NCBI RefSeq assembly: GCF_020882245.1
Contig: NC_083599.1
Location: 15,510,865-15,574,864 of the forward strand
Origin: Rhopalosiphum padi
Lineage: Eukaryota > Arthropoda > Insecta > Hemiptera > Aphididae
Direction: 5' to 3'
DNA: 64,000 nucleotides
Shown: positions 1-14,124 of the stretch, piece by piece
Layout: each line of letters begins with the position of its first letter
Numbering within the stretch: position 1 is the first letter of the stretch
Notes under the pieces: model-generated
The model's input: only the letters and a program-made list of their open reading frames with translations
What the model was told of the DNA's origin: nothing
Databases searched by the model: none
Position numbers and translations under genes: made by a program

Positions 1-1834
1 AAATTACATGTTATTACAAACTTTTCTTTATATACTTTAAATTAATTTTTAACGTGATTTTAAGTGGTAAATTCGTGAACATGTTCATCCGTGATAATGG
101 CTAAAATGTTTTTATAATCAAAACTTATGCAATTTATCATGGGTGGTGAATATAATAATTATTTTGTTAGCTAATAAGCTTTCTGATATAGCACTAAAAA
201 CTGAACTTGGATTAAACATACCTAATATTTTCTATTTTCTATGTTCCATAGTATATTTCTATAATATATGAAATTGGTTCAACGCAGACATTTAAATATG
301 AACAAAAAATATATATTTTGAATTGTTTTAAATATTCTATAAGAAATCCAGAAACCTACGATAGTGAGTGGCTGTAAGTTTCTAAGTATACTTAAATGCT
401 TATGTCTATTATAGCTAGTATAGGTATTTTGAATATTTTAGAATAATTCCGATCGCTGTTTTGTCACAAAAATAAGAGAATTGTCTGTGATTGACATTTA
501 AAGCCAAAAGAAAAAATAATAAAAGCCTATATATATATTTGATAATATTCACACTACGCCGCCGGCACGTGACAGTTACAAACATCAATGTTGGCAGTCA
601 CTTAGCGAGTAGTCGATACGCCACGTACTTAAATATATCTATTTATATGAACGGTTCGCCAAACAACTGCCAGCGATTTAGGTATATGTCAACCACAATC
701 AACGATGACTGACAGCGTTCGCCGACTTTCTGGGACGTTCGCAGTAAAATATCTTACAATAACGCAAACTTAGATCGGATACAACATAAGACATAACACA
801 ATGATAGTAATAACTTATTATTATTGTGTTGCGTATTCATTTCATATATTTTGACATTTTACGCGTTCTGAACCATATGGTTCGCGCGTAAATTGAAATA
901 TTAATATTATTATTATTATTATTAGTAGTAGTAGTAGTAGTAGTATAGTAGCAGATAGTATCAGTATTATTATTATTATTATTATTGTCGTTGTGTTCAT
1001 ACGCCGCCGTTTTACATAGGTCCGTGCCACAAACACCGCACGTATATTTCAGCTAGAAATATGTGTTTTTTTTCTAATATGGACGTGCGCCTTGGGAATA
1101 TTTGCAATTCTGAAACTGAACAAACTGGCATCGTTAAAACAATACTGTTGAAACTGTATATTATACGATATATTGTGCACGAAACGACCGCCGCATAAAG
1201 TTATTGCCCGTGTTAGCGCAATCTATTTTTCACTCGTCCACCTCTCGTCCGACACGCAGTAATCAGACCGAAGTTTGCAAGTTAATATAAGTAATTTTAA
1301 CGCGTTTGAATTCAATAAATTAGTATAAGATCAACGGAAAAATGTAACTTGATTTTACGCGATAGATAATTATATATATATATTATAATATAATAATATA
1401 TAAAAATAGAAATGAATAAACTGTTTAAAAGCAAACGAAACTTTTATAATAAACTTACTTAACTGAGTTTGATTCAAAATTATATCATCATTTTATAAGT
1501 GATATCGTTAAAATAAGTTAATAAAACTTCAAAGTTAGTAGTCAAAATGAAGAATAAAAATACTCCACTAACTCCACTTATATTTACTCGTTGGTATTAT
1601 TATAATTATTATTTATTTTTATTTTTGAGTGATGGCAATGGAGAGGGAGGTGAGGGTTCAATAATAATATGGTTTTTTATCATTTGAAATTATTTGAATA
1701 ATTTCGTAAATATAAAAAACCTAAAATATCTACATTTATTTAATTCTATTTTTTTTTCTCTAAACTTTCGTTATTAATAATCAAATAATCGCGTGGTTAA
1801 ATTTACAATATTATAAAATTTGTGTGCATTGCAG
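1..1834. other. Intron upstream of Ig6 exon; no gene recognised
   Basis: This stretch precedes the first exon I can place and should be intron, since the exon begins at phase 1. It contains ATT and AGT microsatellites (about 905-986) and short GC-richer patches at about 540-730 and 1080-1280 with no recognisable domain. No Ig5 exon was found here. Confidence 0.5.
905..986. repeat. (ATT)n/(AGT)n microsatellite
   Basis: Consecutive ATT units switch to AGT units and, after a short interruption, ATT units resume. Short ORFs that cross it are chance translations of the repeat. Confidence 0.9.
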
Positions 1835-1945
1835 GTGATCCGGTGGCCAAGAAAACTCCTAAAATAATTGCACGGGCTGGTCAACAACTGCAAATGACCT
1901 GCCCAATATCTGGATATCCGATTTTCAACATCAATTGGGAAAAAG
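1835..1945 (+). CDS. Dscam: Dscam-like exon: N-terminal half of Ig6
   Basis: Exon starts after TTGCAG and ends before GTATGG, phase 1 at both ends. It encodes the first half of an Ig domain: a K-T-P-K-I-I lead, the first cysteine in MTCPISGYP, and the following tryptophan in NINWEK. The CP-x-x-GYPI-x-x-I-x-W pattern is typical of Dscam Ig6. It joins in frame to the exon at 5316, which carries the second cysteine. Confidence 0.88.
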
Positions 1946-4900
1946 GTATGGCAAATATATTAGTATACCGCGGTCATAGACCGCAATATTTTTACAGATT
2001 TATTATAGATTTTCTCGTATTATTGTATTCTTTCATTTTTTAAGTATCAAAGTATCGGTTAAAATTCCTTATACACTAGAATATTAAAATATACAATAAA
2101 TTTATATTAAATGCGTACCTATAATATTAAAATAGGTATAGAAAAGTCACTGAAATGAAAATTATTACTGATATTTAAGAACTGGCGAAAGATGAAAGTA
2201 AAAAGTTTTCAAGTTTATTTTTTTTTTATATTATTGATGCATTATTAACAAGAACTTTATATTAAAATTCACTGTTTTCGAATAAACTTTTATTCGACCT
2301 TTCTTCCTTTTTTCGATAAACTGAGCAATGTAGATTTTAAACGTGGGACAAAAATCCAAAAAGTACTAGGTATTTTACATATTCAGTATCTATTCTATTG
2401 ATGGATTTTCGAATGAATGTTGGTGATTAAACAAAAATTATTGTTCTACTTAAACTATCTTAGACATTTTTTTTCATGACCTGTATATATATTATTGTGG
2501 TTTAATTTTGAATTTATAAATTCTCCTAAAGTTTATCAATTACGTTTAATATTACATTTTCAACTATTTAATATAGGTAATAGATACAAAGTTTTGGTAT
2601 AATTTAGAAAACATTACCATTACATTTTTAATTAGTGCTTTTTGACGTCATTCATGAATTAAAAATGTAGTCTAACAAAGAAATAAGTGCTCTATATATA
2701 ATAAACCGCCAGTATAGTATTCGATTTCCTGCATTTCTTTCTACAAGAATCAATATATAACCCAATTTTCGTTTATTTTGGAAATAGTACGTTGTGAATT
2801 GTTATCTCACAAATACTGTTACCTAAGTTTATATTAAAATTTTAATTTCAGTGTTAGATTTTAATGTGTTGATTATTATTATTCAAAATCAGGAAACATT
2901 ATTATAAAACATTAGTTCAAGAAATAAATTATATTATATTATGTTCTCCGTGAGTGAGTAATTTTGAATTTCGAAGTTTTAATATAGCAATATATTGTAT
3001 ATTATATGCGTGGCTATGAAGTTGTTTGACGATTTATACTAGAAACTTTCTATTTTTATCTATTCACATAAATTCAGCATTAACTTTAATTTAATGTTAT
3101 TAAACCTCTACAAAGTTTAAATTTTGCAATGTTAACTCAGACATAATATTCGTTATCTAATGAGTTTTTCGAAATTGTCTAAACTGATTAACAAGCTAAT
3201 GGCAGTGGTGATATGTAAAGGAATGTATTTTTTTTTTTTTTTTTGTTCATAAAATCTAATTTTTAACAAGTCATTAGTACATTTTTTTCTAAATATTTCC
3301 CAAAGTCATTAAACATCATTCTTGGATTAAGCACTAAACCTCTCACTGAAAACATCATAAGGGTTTCAGCTTTTAAATTTACTCATAGTGTATTTTTTCC
3401 TGTATCATCAATCACAGTTTTAAAGTTCAATCAACCGCTGATCCCACTCTTTACGTGGACATCGTATTTTAATTTATAATACAGTACTTTGCGATCCATT
3501 AAGCATTTCATTGTTTTAGTTACAATACACAAATGGAAAATGTCCGTTGCATATTATGGGAGTTTGAGTTGAATTAACCAAACTTTATCATATCAAACAA
3601 TATAATATGTATTATATTTAAATGCACTAAATCATAATCAACTCTTAGCATATTGTATTCAATTAAGAATAATTAATTTACCATGGTATTTGGGCATTTT
3701 TATTTTTTATTTTTAATTGTTTTTATTACTAAAATAGATTGTTTTATAAAGGTTATGGTAATTTCGTAAACAAAAATATTATTGATGTATAGGACCTACT
3801 TATAGAAAACAATCATCCGGTCACTATGATTCTCTTAATTCGTGTCAAATCACAACTATATTTGTATTTCAAATTACTTTATTAGTTTATTATGTAAATA
3901 CTATTTGGTTTTAGTAAAAATAATTTAATTTCAAAAATTAATAAAATATTCTGCCAATACTTTGTTTTTTTTATCATCTACAGATCAGCTGTCTAAATGT
4001 TAGAAATGTAACACTTTAAAATCATGTTTTACGTGAATATTTGATAGATTCATATGACGAAAATCCATTGAATAATTTATCTGTAAATTGTAATGTAAAA
4101 TTTAAAATATAACTATTTTAACGTTTTAAGTATATAAAATAAAATAGGAATTTCAATCAAAGTAATAATACGTTTTTACATTTTTCCGAAACCGGTGAGA
4201 TTCGGTTAAAAATTAACGAGCGATATCGAATTCGATATTAACAGGTCATATCATATTAAATTACAAATTAAAATGTAAAATTCAAATTGTTAGCCAATAA
4301 TGCCGGACGACCGAACAACCCATAGCTGCTTATAGAGTTTAAAATACTAAAAACTTTTCTTTTCATTTTTACCTACGGCGCATTTATCGTATGCAGAAAT
4401 GTGTTCATAAATAATGTACGGCGTATGCCTACCCGTTTTGAGTTACACTGAAATACTTGAAGCAATTAAGTGGTATGCATATATCACTGTGGGTATTATG
4501 CGAAAATTGTCTTTATTGTTGTTCCCGCGGTGCCGTAGTGTGAGTTGCGTTATAACAACCGGCCGACCGTCTCTCCACTCGACGTCTACTCTGCGTAAGT
4601 CTGAGTTTCTAATTATTGCCCGGAGGTTCATCAAAACACTCCGGCTATCTCGTGCACCTACTGCGAGCGAGCCACTCTCTTTTCCGCGCACAAAGCTCCG
4701 GCCGTCGGCACGGATAACTGGTCATTTAAATATGTTATGAGCTGTGCCGTCCGTCGACCCCGTGTTTGTTTTGTTTCGTATCATATATTATTAAAAAAAA
4801 AAAATAAAAGTAAGAAAAAATTAAAACGTACATGTGCTCACGTGTTTTCGATACGTTTTTAAGAGAAAAGCTTACAATTGTTGTTTTTTTCGTCTCTGCG

Positions 4901-5315
4901 CGGACGACTAAACTAAGTTATAAGGTATGTATGTACGACGGCAGAGCCCATTGTGCGTCGTCCCTCAAAGTGCATATAGATTGATATACATATATATATA
5001 TATATTTATTTTTACCCTTCACATTGTTCAGTTTCTGTTCGAGCTTTTCTAATGGTATTGTTTTCCGGCGACCATATTCTACCGGTGCATTACAAACAAT
5101 AGGAGGTGCTTAGAAAAATATCATACGGAAAAAGAGAGGCTCGATGCGTACTACGTATATATATACGTGTATAATATGTATAGCTGGTACGCTTTCCGCG
5201 CACAACTACGGCACCGGTTGTTTTTCACGTTTTCCCCCTCTCCGCTATTGTTTTATTACTTTTTGCTTATATATATATATATATATATATACATATGCGT
5301 GTATGTTTCTATCAG
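1946..5315. other. Intron within Ig6; no gene recognised
   Basis: About 3.4 kb, mostly AT-rich. A GC-richer patch at about 4290-4740 is open on both strands but shows no known domain and no exon-like splice context. A TA microsatellite lies just before the acceptor, near 5270-5292. Confidence 0.7.
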
Positions 5316-5486
5316 ATAATAAGAGGTTACCCGGAGGAAAATTGCTGAACAAGAGACACAAGGTATTTGCAAACGGCTCGATAGTCATCGAAAACGTGCA
5401 GAAGAAGACCGACCAGGGGACGTACTACTGCGAGGCTAGCAACGACAAACACGTGGTCCGAGCTTCGGTCGAAGTGATTGTAATAG
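5316..5486 (+). CDS. Dscam: Dscam-like exon: C-terminal half of Ig6
   Basis: Begins after TATCAG and ends before GTAAGA, phase 1 both ends. It encodes the back half of Ig6: HKVFANGSIVIENVQ, then DQGTYYCEASN with the second disulphide cysteine. The order K-V-F-x-N-G-(S/T)-I/L-x-I-E-N-V-Q is a strong Dscam Ig6 signature. GC content is clearly higher than in the surrounding intron. Confidence 0.92.
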
Positions 5487-8400
5487 GTAAGAATCTACGC
5501 GACGCGTCTAAAACGGCGACACGTGATAATCATTATTATAACAGTTGACAATAATGTTCGGTTTATTCGGGACGGTTTAAATTTTTTTTTCACGAAGATT
5601 TAAACTGTCCTTTTGATGGAAATCGAAAAACAAATAAATTGATTGCTTTTTTTTTTTTTAATTATTATTACTATTACTAACTACTCAAAGGGTGGATATT
5701 AATTAATCGCCGTGCAGATATTAATTGATGTAACACAGGGCTAATAAAAATTTGCGCGTTCAGTCGATTTAAAAATGTAACCAACCGATAACTAATCACC
5801 GCCGACATAATTAAATATGTCGTTATATTATAATAATACATTATATTAAAATATCTGATTCCGGTAACACGACGAGACAATTTATAATATTTTTCAATCA
5901 CGAGAGTTTTACTCCGTACCTCTTACAATAATAAAATAAATATGCCGCCCTATAAGTATAGGTATAAATGATATTACCAAAGATCAGTTATTCGCTATTA
6001 TCATATGATTATTTTAATATTTTATTTAATGAACGTGACACTAAACAAATGTCATGTTGAACAAATAATATCATATCATACGTACATAAAACATGATATA
6101 ATATCAGTATCTAAATACGAATATTCGATTGAAAGTAACAATGATGGTATTTTATTTACGTTTTAATAAATAAATATAATAATTTATGGTTTATCACCAA
6201 TGACATTATATACAAAAAAAAAAGAAAAAAATGACTCAGGTCACAATAAAAAAAAATAAATGATCAAAATATGATATAATATCACAAGCACTTTATGTAG
6301 AGAATCTCATTGTTCATTCGCTCGCTGTGTTAACCGTCGACGAAGTTATCAATATAATAATATTGTTATTTATTTTTATTTTTATATATACTGTACAGAA
6401 TAAATAATAGACTTCACTAACTATATTTGTAATCATACATATTAATACATTTTAAATAACATATAATAATTCGATGTCTGCGTTTTAAAATTCGTGTTAA
6501 GAAAAATTGTATTATTTCACTAGGTAGGTATATTTAATTTGTCAAAATGTTTGAAAAAAAAATTGAAGTGGTGATTTATTAAGATAACATATTCACATAA
6601 TATACGAACTAGCCGCATTTGGAAATATTATCACCAGCTTTCACGTTTATAGATCATTAAAAGTTTTATATTAGGTTAGATATTAATATTAAAAATTATC
6701 ATTTCAAATTCAGTTGCGTAATTAAGAGTTTTCGATGTGAGTGGAGGGGTGTCAAATAACAGTGAAATAACTTTTCTTATACACTTTAACGATGAATTTT
6801 ACTCTATATTATAAGAGCAACTGTCAATAGGACTAAGAGGCTTAGCCTATCAAGTACGTTCGTAGTCAACCTAAATCTCCCAAATATATATTGGATAATA
6901 AGTCACTAAAAATAAATTACCCAATAGACAAACAATTGATTATAAACAAGTATGCTGCTAGACTCTTTCTTAAATTTATCTATTCTCAATATTGAAAAGG
7001 ATGTCAATTATAAACTAAAGAATGAAGATGTATTAGAAACATAGACAGTTCGTATTAAAATATAATTTAAATTTATTTATTAAAATATACACACTATACA
7101 GCTATTTAAAAGTTATAAAAACAATTTATATTATTTGTTACTAGTAAAATATAATATATAATGATGGTCAAAAAATATTTTTAAATCAACCTACCGGATA
7201 CCATGCTTAAGTATAGCGTGTGTTAAACGCCCGAATATCGGAATATGAAATAAAAAAAAAATACAATTTTGAACGCAATTATTTTACTTATTTTTAAAGT
7301 TCGTAACACTGACAATTAATCTTCCTAAACTTCCATATCGTAACTCAACACAATAAGTAATAAATTGTCATAAGCGTATGTGTGATGATTTACAACGCAC
7401 ACCATATCATAACATTCACACACACGTCATTCATCCAGCCGAGTTTATATTATACGCAATAGTTTATCTGTTAAAAACATGTCGTTCAATTGACAGAAAT
7501 GGCAGCTGGTTGCTATGACACGTTCATTTTTAATATTAAAAACAGTTTTAACCTCGCGACTCTACTCACCAACATGCGTTGTTTTGTGGTTACCGCTGTG
7601 AACTCCAAAGACCATTACATAAATGACAGATCAACGGCGGGATCTCTATAATATACGAAATAATTATACCTAGGATACCATATTATATATTTTGTATTAT
7701 AATATCATAATAATAATACTATATTTTACTCATCTATTGATTTAGCTCAAAAACTAAACCTAGTGTATATCAATTATTCCTAAGAAAGCAAAATCGATAC
7801 ATAAATAACATAAAAATGCAAGTTGGTTTAGATTCTTGCAATACCATATATAAAGATTAATAAATAATCACGTAACTCCATTAAAAAAAAAGAAATTGGC
7901 AAATATGAATTTTATATCCATCACCGCTGATTTATAAGGGAAAAAAATTCTAATTTTTATCTTCATTATGAATATTACTAATCATCGAAAATATTTTTAT
8001 TCCATTTTGTTAAAGAAATAATAGATTAGGATTTTAAAATAAACACAATTAACAGTATCTGGCAACTGAATTTTGATGAACCTTTTAGACTACAATGTTA
8101 ATTGTCGTTTTGAAAAGACCCATACACCAAAGTTTAGTCTATTAGCCAGGTTAACCTATATTTTTCTTAATTTACCATTTAAATTGATAAAATATAATTG
8201 AGTATTTATAAATATTGTATTTTTTATTTAGAATAACTAACAATCGTTTAAAATATAAACATGGTTAAATAAATAGATATTAATATATTACAATATATCT
8301 ATGCCTTTAGATATAAGGAGATAAATATAGAGAAAGTATACAACTGACATAATTTTTATTATTTGTTCTTATGCTTTAAATAATTCTAATTCTAATTCTA

Positions 8401-10520
8401 ACAAAAAAAAATACGAAAACAGTCTTTATAACAAAAGTTTAATATAAATTAAAATCCAAAGACTATTATTTTCCATTTAATTAACTAAACACTTATGTAA
8501 AAAACTGTATTTTGTTAATTCTGTTTTTAGTCGGAAGAGAACTAAAATACAAAATTGGAAGACAATACAAAAAATATATTCCTTTAATTTAGTTAAATAA
8601 ATACAAATTGGGTGCTAATAGCTTCTAAAATTAAATAAACCAACTATAAATATATACAATATTTTAGGTCGTAGAATTATTATTTAACAGATAATTTTAT
8701 ATGTCTCGTATTTATATTATACAATTTAATAATCATCTTTCTGTACATATAAAAATATATCATCATGTATAACTATATGTTTTTAAATAATAACACGTGT
8801 GAATAATTCAAAATACTTAAATATACTTTTGTTTAATCATTGTACATATAAATACACAATTTGTGAATTAAAATTTTACTTAGATAATATTATAGGTAGG
8901 TAGATATACTATAGAAATAGGCACTCGAGTTACGTATACTAATAACACAATACTCAATTCGATTAGAAAATTAACAATTGACTGAATTGTACATGGAACG
9001 CGATAATTTGTTTCCAATTCGAGTAACATTGTAAAGTGTACGATTTAAATAAATAAATATATACATTTTTTACTTTTCTATCTCCGGTAAGTTAATGGTT
9101 ACAGAGCGTAAGTCGTTAGAACTGACTTGCACCAGTTTAAAACAAAAAATACCTCATTAGTTCTCAATGAAATGACTTTTTTTGGCCACCAATAACGTGT
9201 AGTTTGTACAACAAATTATTCGTATCTAATGATGTACAGTTTTCATCAACGATTAGTGTAGTGAAAATCGATAATTGAAAGCGGATGAACATAAATATTC
9301 TTATTTTCTAACTGTTTTAAGGTCAAGCAACTATATCGAGTGTCCATGTAATAGTAAAGTAAAACAAAAATAGTGGACAGAAAAATTCATTATTATATTT
9401 TACATAAATATTTGATTTTACATAATTTGTGTATTTTGATAATACTAATAACTAATAAGTATCGCGCTAATTAGTACCTAATTATTATTATAAAATACAA
9501 ACATGTAAATTGATACAATAAACAATAAAAATCATATTAACTCCAAAATTAATGAACCGATAAGTTAAATATTAAAATTCTTTAAAACTTATGAAAAATA
9601 ATTTGAATTATTATTTTTTGTATTTTGAATAAAAGTAATAACTAAATTCTAAATAATTATAATAATAGATCAATCCTAGAATTCAATAGTTGTATTAAAA
9701 ATATTCAATTGGTAATTTTATTACCTATTTGTATCTTACTAACATTTACTCCGTAGATTTTTAAATACGCTTCACAATTTAATAGGCTATCAATATTCAT
9801 AATTTAATAACAAACGAATAGTATCATAAATGTTTTTTTTTTTAATCTGACTACAATATATATATATATATGTGTAGGTTACACAATTTTTAATCAAGAA
9901 AATACAACTAGCAAACGATATCTATATAATATGTCTGCAGACATAAAGTAAAAGTTATAATTTATTTTAGTTTTCACTGATGAAAACATTTTACTGCATT
10001 TTTTAAGAACACGTTTTATCGCTAAAATGATATCGCTATTTTTATCTCGCGTAAGGGCAAGCTTCTTTTACTGACATGGCACTGCCACTCTCTTTTTATT
10101 TTTATTTTCTGTATTGAATATTATTTTTTTCTGTTGTCAGCGACTCTGTCCGTCGTAGAGACTGAACTTTTTAATTAAATAGATTTCGCACTTGAAAAAA
10201 AAAATACTATCGGTTCTAGACATTTTAACTACGCGAGTAGGAGTTTCCGATACTATAGTTTCGGTTATTCGATCAAACGTCTTTGACATTAATTTAGTAC
10301 AGCAGACGATCGTCGTAATATTATCATATTATTAAATTAACCTTCTAAAACGAGGATACTAAATTGAACTACGTTATTCAATTGATTCGCGAATCGAACT
10401 GTTGTATATATACGTATATATATATTATATATACGGGAATACACAAACACGCGAGCTCACGCCAACACACGCGCACGCAAACCGTCGTGACCCATTACCC
10501 ATGTTACACGTGTATTGCAG
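5487..10520. other. Intron between Ig6 and first Ig7 exon; nothing recognised
   Basis: About 5 kb of AT-rich sequence without any Ig-like reading frame, RNA gene or clear transposon that I could see. A CA/GC-richer patch lies immediately before the next acceptor. Confidence 0.65.
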
Positions 10521-10811
10521 AACCACCGCACATCCATCCGTTCACGATAGGAGACGGTTACCACGAAGGTGGTCGCGTCGGATGGCAGTGTTTCATAACC
10601 AAGGGTGACGGCCCGCTGACGATCGAGTGGCTGAAAAACAACCAGTCGCTGGACCTAGCGTCCGCGCCGTCGCTGTCGGTGACCTATCAGAACGAGTATA
10701 GCAGCTCGGTGCTCATCGAGAGCATACGATTGGCGCACGAGGGAAATTACACTTGCCGGGCGACCAATCCCGTGGCGACGGTCGAGCACACGGTCACGCT
10801 GACTGTACTCG
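10521..10811 (+). CDS. Dscam: Dscam-like exon: complete Ig7, variant A
   Basis: A 291-nt exon, phase 1 at both ends, between TTGCAG and GTACTT. It encodes one whole Ig domain: PPHIHPF start, first cysteine in GWQCFITKGDGPL, tryptophan in IEWLK, second cysteine in EGNYTCRATNP. The PF...KGD-x-PL-x-I-x-W arrangement is that of Dscam Ig7, the domain that fly Dscam1 encodes in its exon 9 cluster. The next Ig exon, at 13840, has the same layout and phases. The two may be spliced alternatively or, less likely, in series. Confidence 0.9.
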
Positions 10812-10880
10812 GTACTTACTTGCGCCCATCACGCGCGCGCGTACACAAAACACACGACACTCCTTACACGAGCACCTGCG

Positions 10881-10912
<32 letters not shown>

Positions 10913-13839
10913 ATTGTTGTTGATGTCGTTGATGTTGTTTTTAATGTTATTTTCGACGTTTACGTTGAAACTGTGATCGTGGTTGTGACCGTAACACTGG
11001 CATTGGTTAGTTTTCAGATATTATGCAGTAGGTGTGTCTTTTAGCAGCTAATCGCGTTAAATGCAATTGTTTTTGATTTTTTTTTTTTTTTATGTTAATA
11101 ATATTAACTTAGTGTAATTTAAAAAAAAATACAGATACATTTTGAGCCTTGTATTATCTACCTAAAGAGAAATACCACATGTTATAATAATCAATAGATA
11201 ATCACGTTTTATTTTTTTTATTTCGTGAACATATCTAATAATCAGAAACGCAATAGGATTAATTTTTCAAAATATAAAATGTTTTTTTTTTTAATAAAAA
11301 ATTAATTTATATGTACTTCAGTCATAAACAAAATAAGTTAGTGTCAATTTTAAATCTAGTAGGTACCTATTCGATGTAATGGATGTTTTTTACATTAATT
11401 TGTATAATAATTCTTTTTTTTTATATCTCATAGTAATCAAGTAATACAACCCTATATATTGTTTTAATTAAACGTACTTGAGTTTTAGTAAAATAAAATA
11501 GATTATTATTTATACACGACCAGTGTGTAATATTATAATATTAATAATATGAGCTATGAAGCGTTAATAACTTATAAAAGCCGATCTACGGTCACATCAA
11601 CGATTATCTTTTTTTCGTTCCGCGACATCATCACAGAATATTTTGTTGCACAATCGTACAAACGCGCTCGAATTGTTCGATATTTTATTCTCAAGCACAC
11701 GCTGCGATTGCACATTATCACTGCCACCTCAACCGTGAAAATATTATAAATAATATTTTTGACAACTGTAAATTGTTATTTTTTTTTATCACTGTTGTAT
11801 AGTCTTTCTACACAAAATTCACTTTGCTCACAGCACCAGTCTACTTAAATACGCACAAGCACTATATAATATTACAATATATTTATATTTAATATGTATT
11901 TTATGTTTTATAGCTTATATTTTATTATTATTACTATATGATAATATCACGCGAGTACGTTATGCAATTGGAGCACATTAACAAAATATATACAATTATA
12001 TTGCATTATAACATATAATATTATTTTATTATTAGGTATTATAAAAGGCACGCATGTGACCGGTTCTGGAGCGTCATCTAACATTATCAGGAATAAGTTA
12101 GGCAAACTCGTGTCAATAAAATATACTTTTTGAACACGTCATTGATACATCGTTATTCCATCTAACTAATAGTATTATCATATAAAAGTGTCGACACTAT
12201 GTCACATAATATATTATTATGTAAATCAGTTACACAGTGACCCTCGGGGGATAAGGTCGATATATTTATTAACAATATCTGTAATCCATACATTAATAAA
12301 GCCACAGCCGCCGACAATGACCGCATTGTGTACAAATATATAAACAGGTAACCACTAAACCGGTCACAGCGTTTGTATACTTAATTGGAGCGCACTTTAT
12401 TTTATAATAATTATTATCATATTATCGCACCAGTAGTGTTTATACACGGGAATAAACTGTACACATACACACTACGCACGATGCGAGCGCTCGTGCACAT
12501 TTATAAAACAAATATACACGGAGGTCCTATCTGGGAAATTCAGATTTGAGACTGTGAATACAATTTAAGATAACACCTATGACTATAACGAAATAACCTA
12601 TGATATATAGGTAGTACCTAAGCTATTATGTTTCATTTCCCTACACCACTAAATTATTTCATTAAAACAAAATGAATGTTTAATGTCAAAACACATTTTC
12701 TCACTTTTAAGAATATTATAATCGTTCAAATATTTGTTGTTCGTGTATATCGGGATAGAACTATACGACGTTCTATATGTCACCCACCAATGCACGAGTG
12801 TACGTATCCGTGTACGTGTGTGTGTGTTTGGTATGTATAAGTGTGCGCCACGAATTAAGATACGTTCAGGAGACGCCACGAGTACGAGTCGAATAGAATA
12901 AAATATAATATATATTATTCGTTTCCGGTATAGACTAGTGGCAATAATGACACACAAATCTGGGACGATCATATCTTATAACTATTAGGGTACGGAGTGC
13001 AAAAAATCTGTGTTAAAATTAGGTTATTGTGCACTACACGAGTTCAAAAGCTTGTCCACTATTTGCCATTTACGGTGCCACTATGCCGGACGACACAAGG
13101 CATATTATGCCGTGAATTATTTTAATATTTAATTTATACGGACACTTGTTGCGCGCGTCTTGCAGTCAGGTCGTCGTCCGTGGACTCGAGGGGTTACAAC
13201 TCGGGTCTGCAATGCACATGGACGTCAGAATACCAGAAAGTCCTCACAGATATTTCATTAACTACCCGCAGTGTGTTGTGTCTGGGTTTATGTTTTCATT
13301 TAGGTATATACGAGACGAGTCACCGTAATGCGTCTACATTATAATATTATGATATCTTAATTCGTGTGGCGTGCGCTTAAAATATAATATTATAACAACC
13401 ACACGAGCACTATTTTTTTGTTTTTATCATTTATTTATTCTCTGCACGGATCGTAATATCGTAACTGTTATTTGTATACATGCACAGTACACACACGCAC
13501 ACATGCACACATAATGTATGCACTATGAGAATCATCGCTCCGGAGCAGCTCAACCAAAAAAAAAAAAAATTCAAACTATACTAATTATAATAAAATACCA
13601 AATAAAACGGTTGTATCACAAAGTCGAGCGATACAACATTTTCTTTAAACGAAAATATCGTGTAGTTTAAGCTGCTCTGGCGCTATAATAAATCACATAC
13701 AATACAACAACGACCGTTGTCTTGTATATTTTGTAATATAATATGTGTGTATGTGCGCATGTGTAGGCATGTGTATTGATGCGTATTTGCGTCTGTTGCC
13801 TTTCTTCCCGCCGCCGTCGTTTCTGTTTTCTGTTTCCAG
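10812..13839. other. Intron between the two Ig7 exons
   Basis: About 3 kb. It opens with a GTT microsatellite (10880-10925) and contains GC-richer patches at about 12.4-13.3 kb. A short open stretch at 13146-13328 has no Ig features. No third Ig7-like exon was recognised. Confidence 0.65.
10880..10925. repeat. (GTT)n microsatellite
   Basis: About fifteen near-perfect GTT units, starting some 70 bases after the donor of the first Ig7 exon. Read through, it gives an artificial poly-valine extension of that exon's frame. Confidence 0.9.
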
Positions 13840-14124
13840 CGCCACCAGAAATCACTCCGTTTTATTTCTCCGAGCTGACCGAGGGCTCTAGGGTACAGGT
13901 GGCGTGCACGGTGCACCAGGGCGACCTGCCGCTCAACCTGACCTGGCTGAAGGACGGCGGCCCGGTGTACCGCGGTCCCGGCGCGGCCGCCGTCACGCCG
14001 TTCAACGCGTACTCGACCATACTGACCATGAACAACGTGTCCCGGTCCGACACGGGCGACTATACGTGCGTCGCCGCCAATCCGGTGCACAGCGCTACGT
14101 ACACGGCACACCTGAACGTCAACG
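13840..14124 (+). CDS. Dscam: Dscam-like exon: complete Ig7, variant B
   Basis: A 285-nt exon, phase 1 at both ends, between TTCCAG and GTACCC. It encodes one whole Ig domain: PPEITPFYF, first cysteine in VACTVHQGDLPLNL, tryptophan in LTWLKDGG, second cysteine in DTGDYTCVAANP. It aligns end to end with the exon at 10521, sharing PP..I.PF, GD.PL, WLK and YTC.A.NP, but the middle of the domain differs strongly. It is the most GC-rich exon of the gene. Overlapping open frames in this exon, including a long one on the other strand, are shadows of its GC-rich codons. Confidence 0.92.

Noticed and set aside
4414..4740. Overlapping open frames on both strands in a GC-richer patch
   Set aside because: No domain, no splice-phase fit to Ig6, and frames open on both strands are expected from GC-richer sequence.
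13146..13328. Possible extra exon between the two Ig7 exons, preceded by TTGCAG
   Set aside because: The translation has no Ig or FN features and no matching donor in phase.
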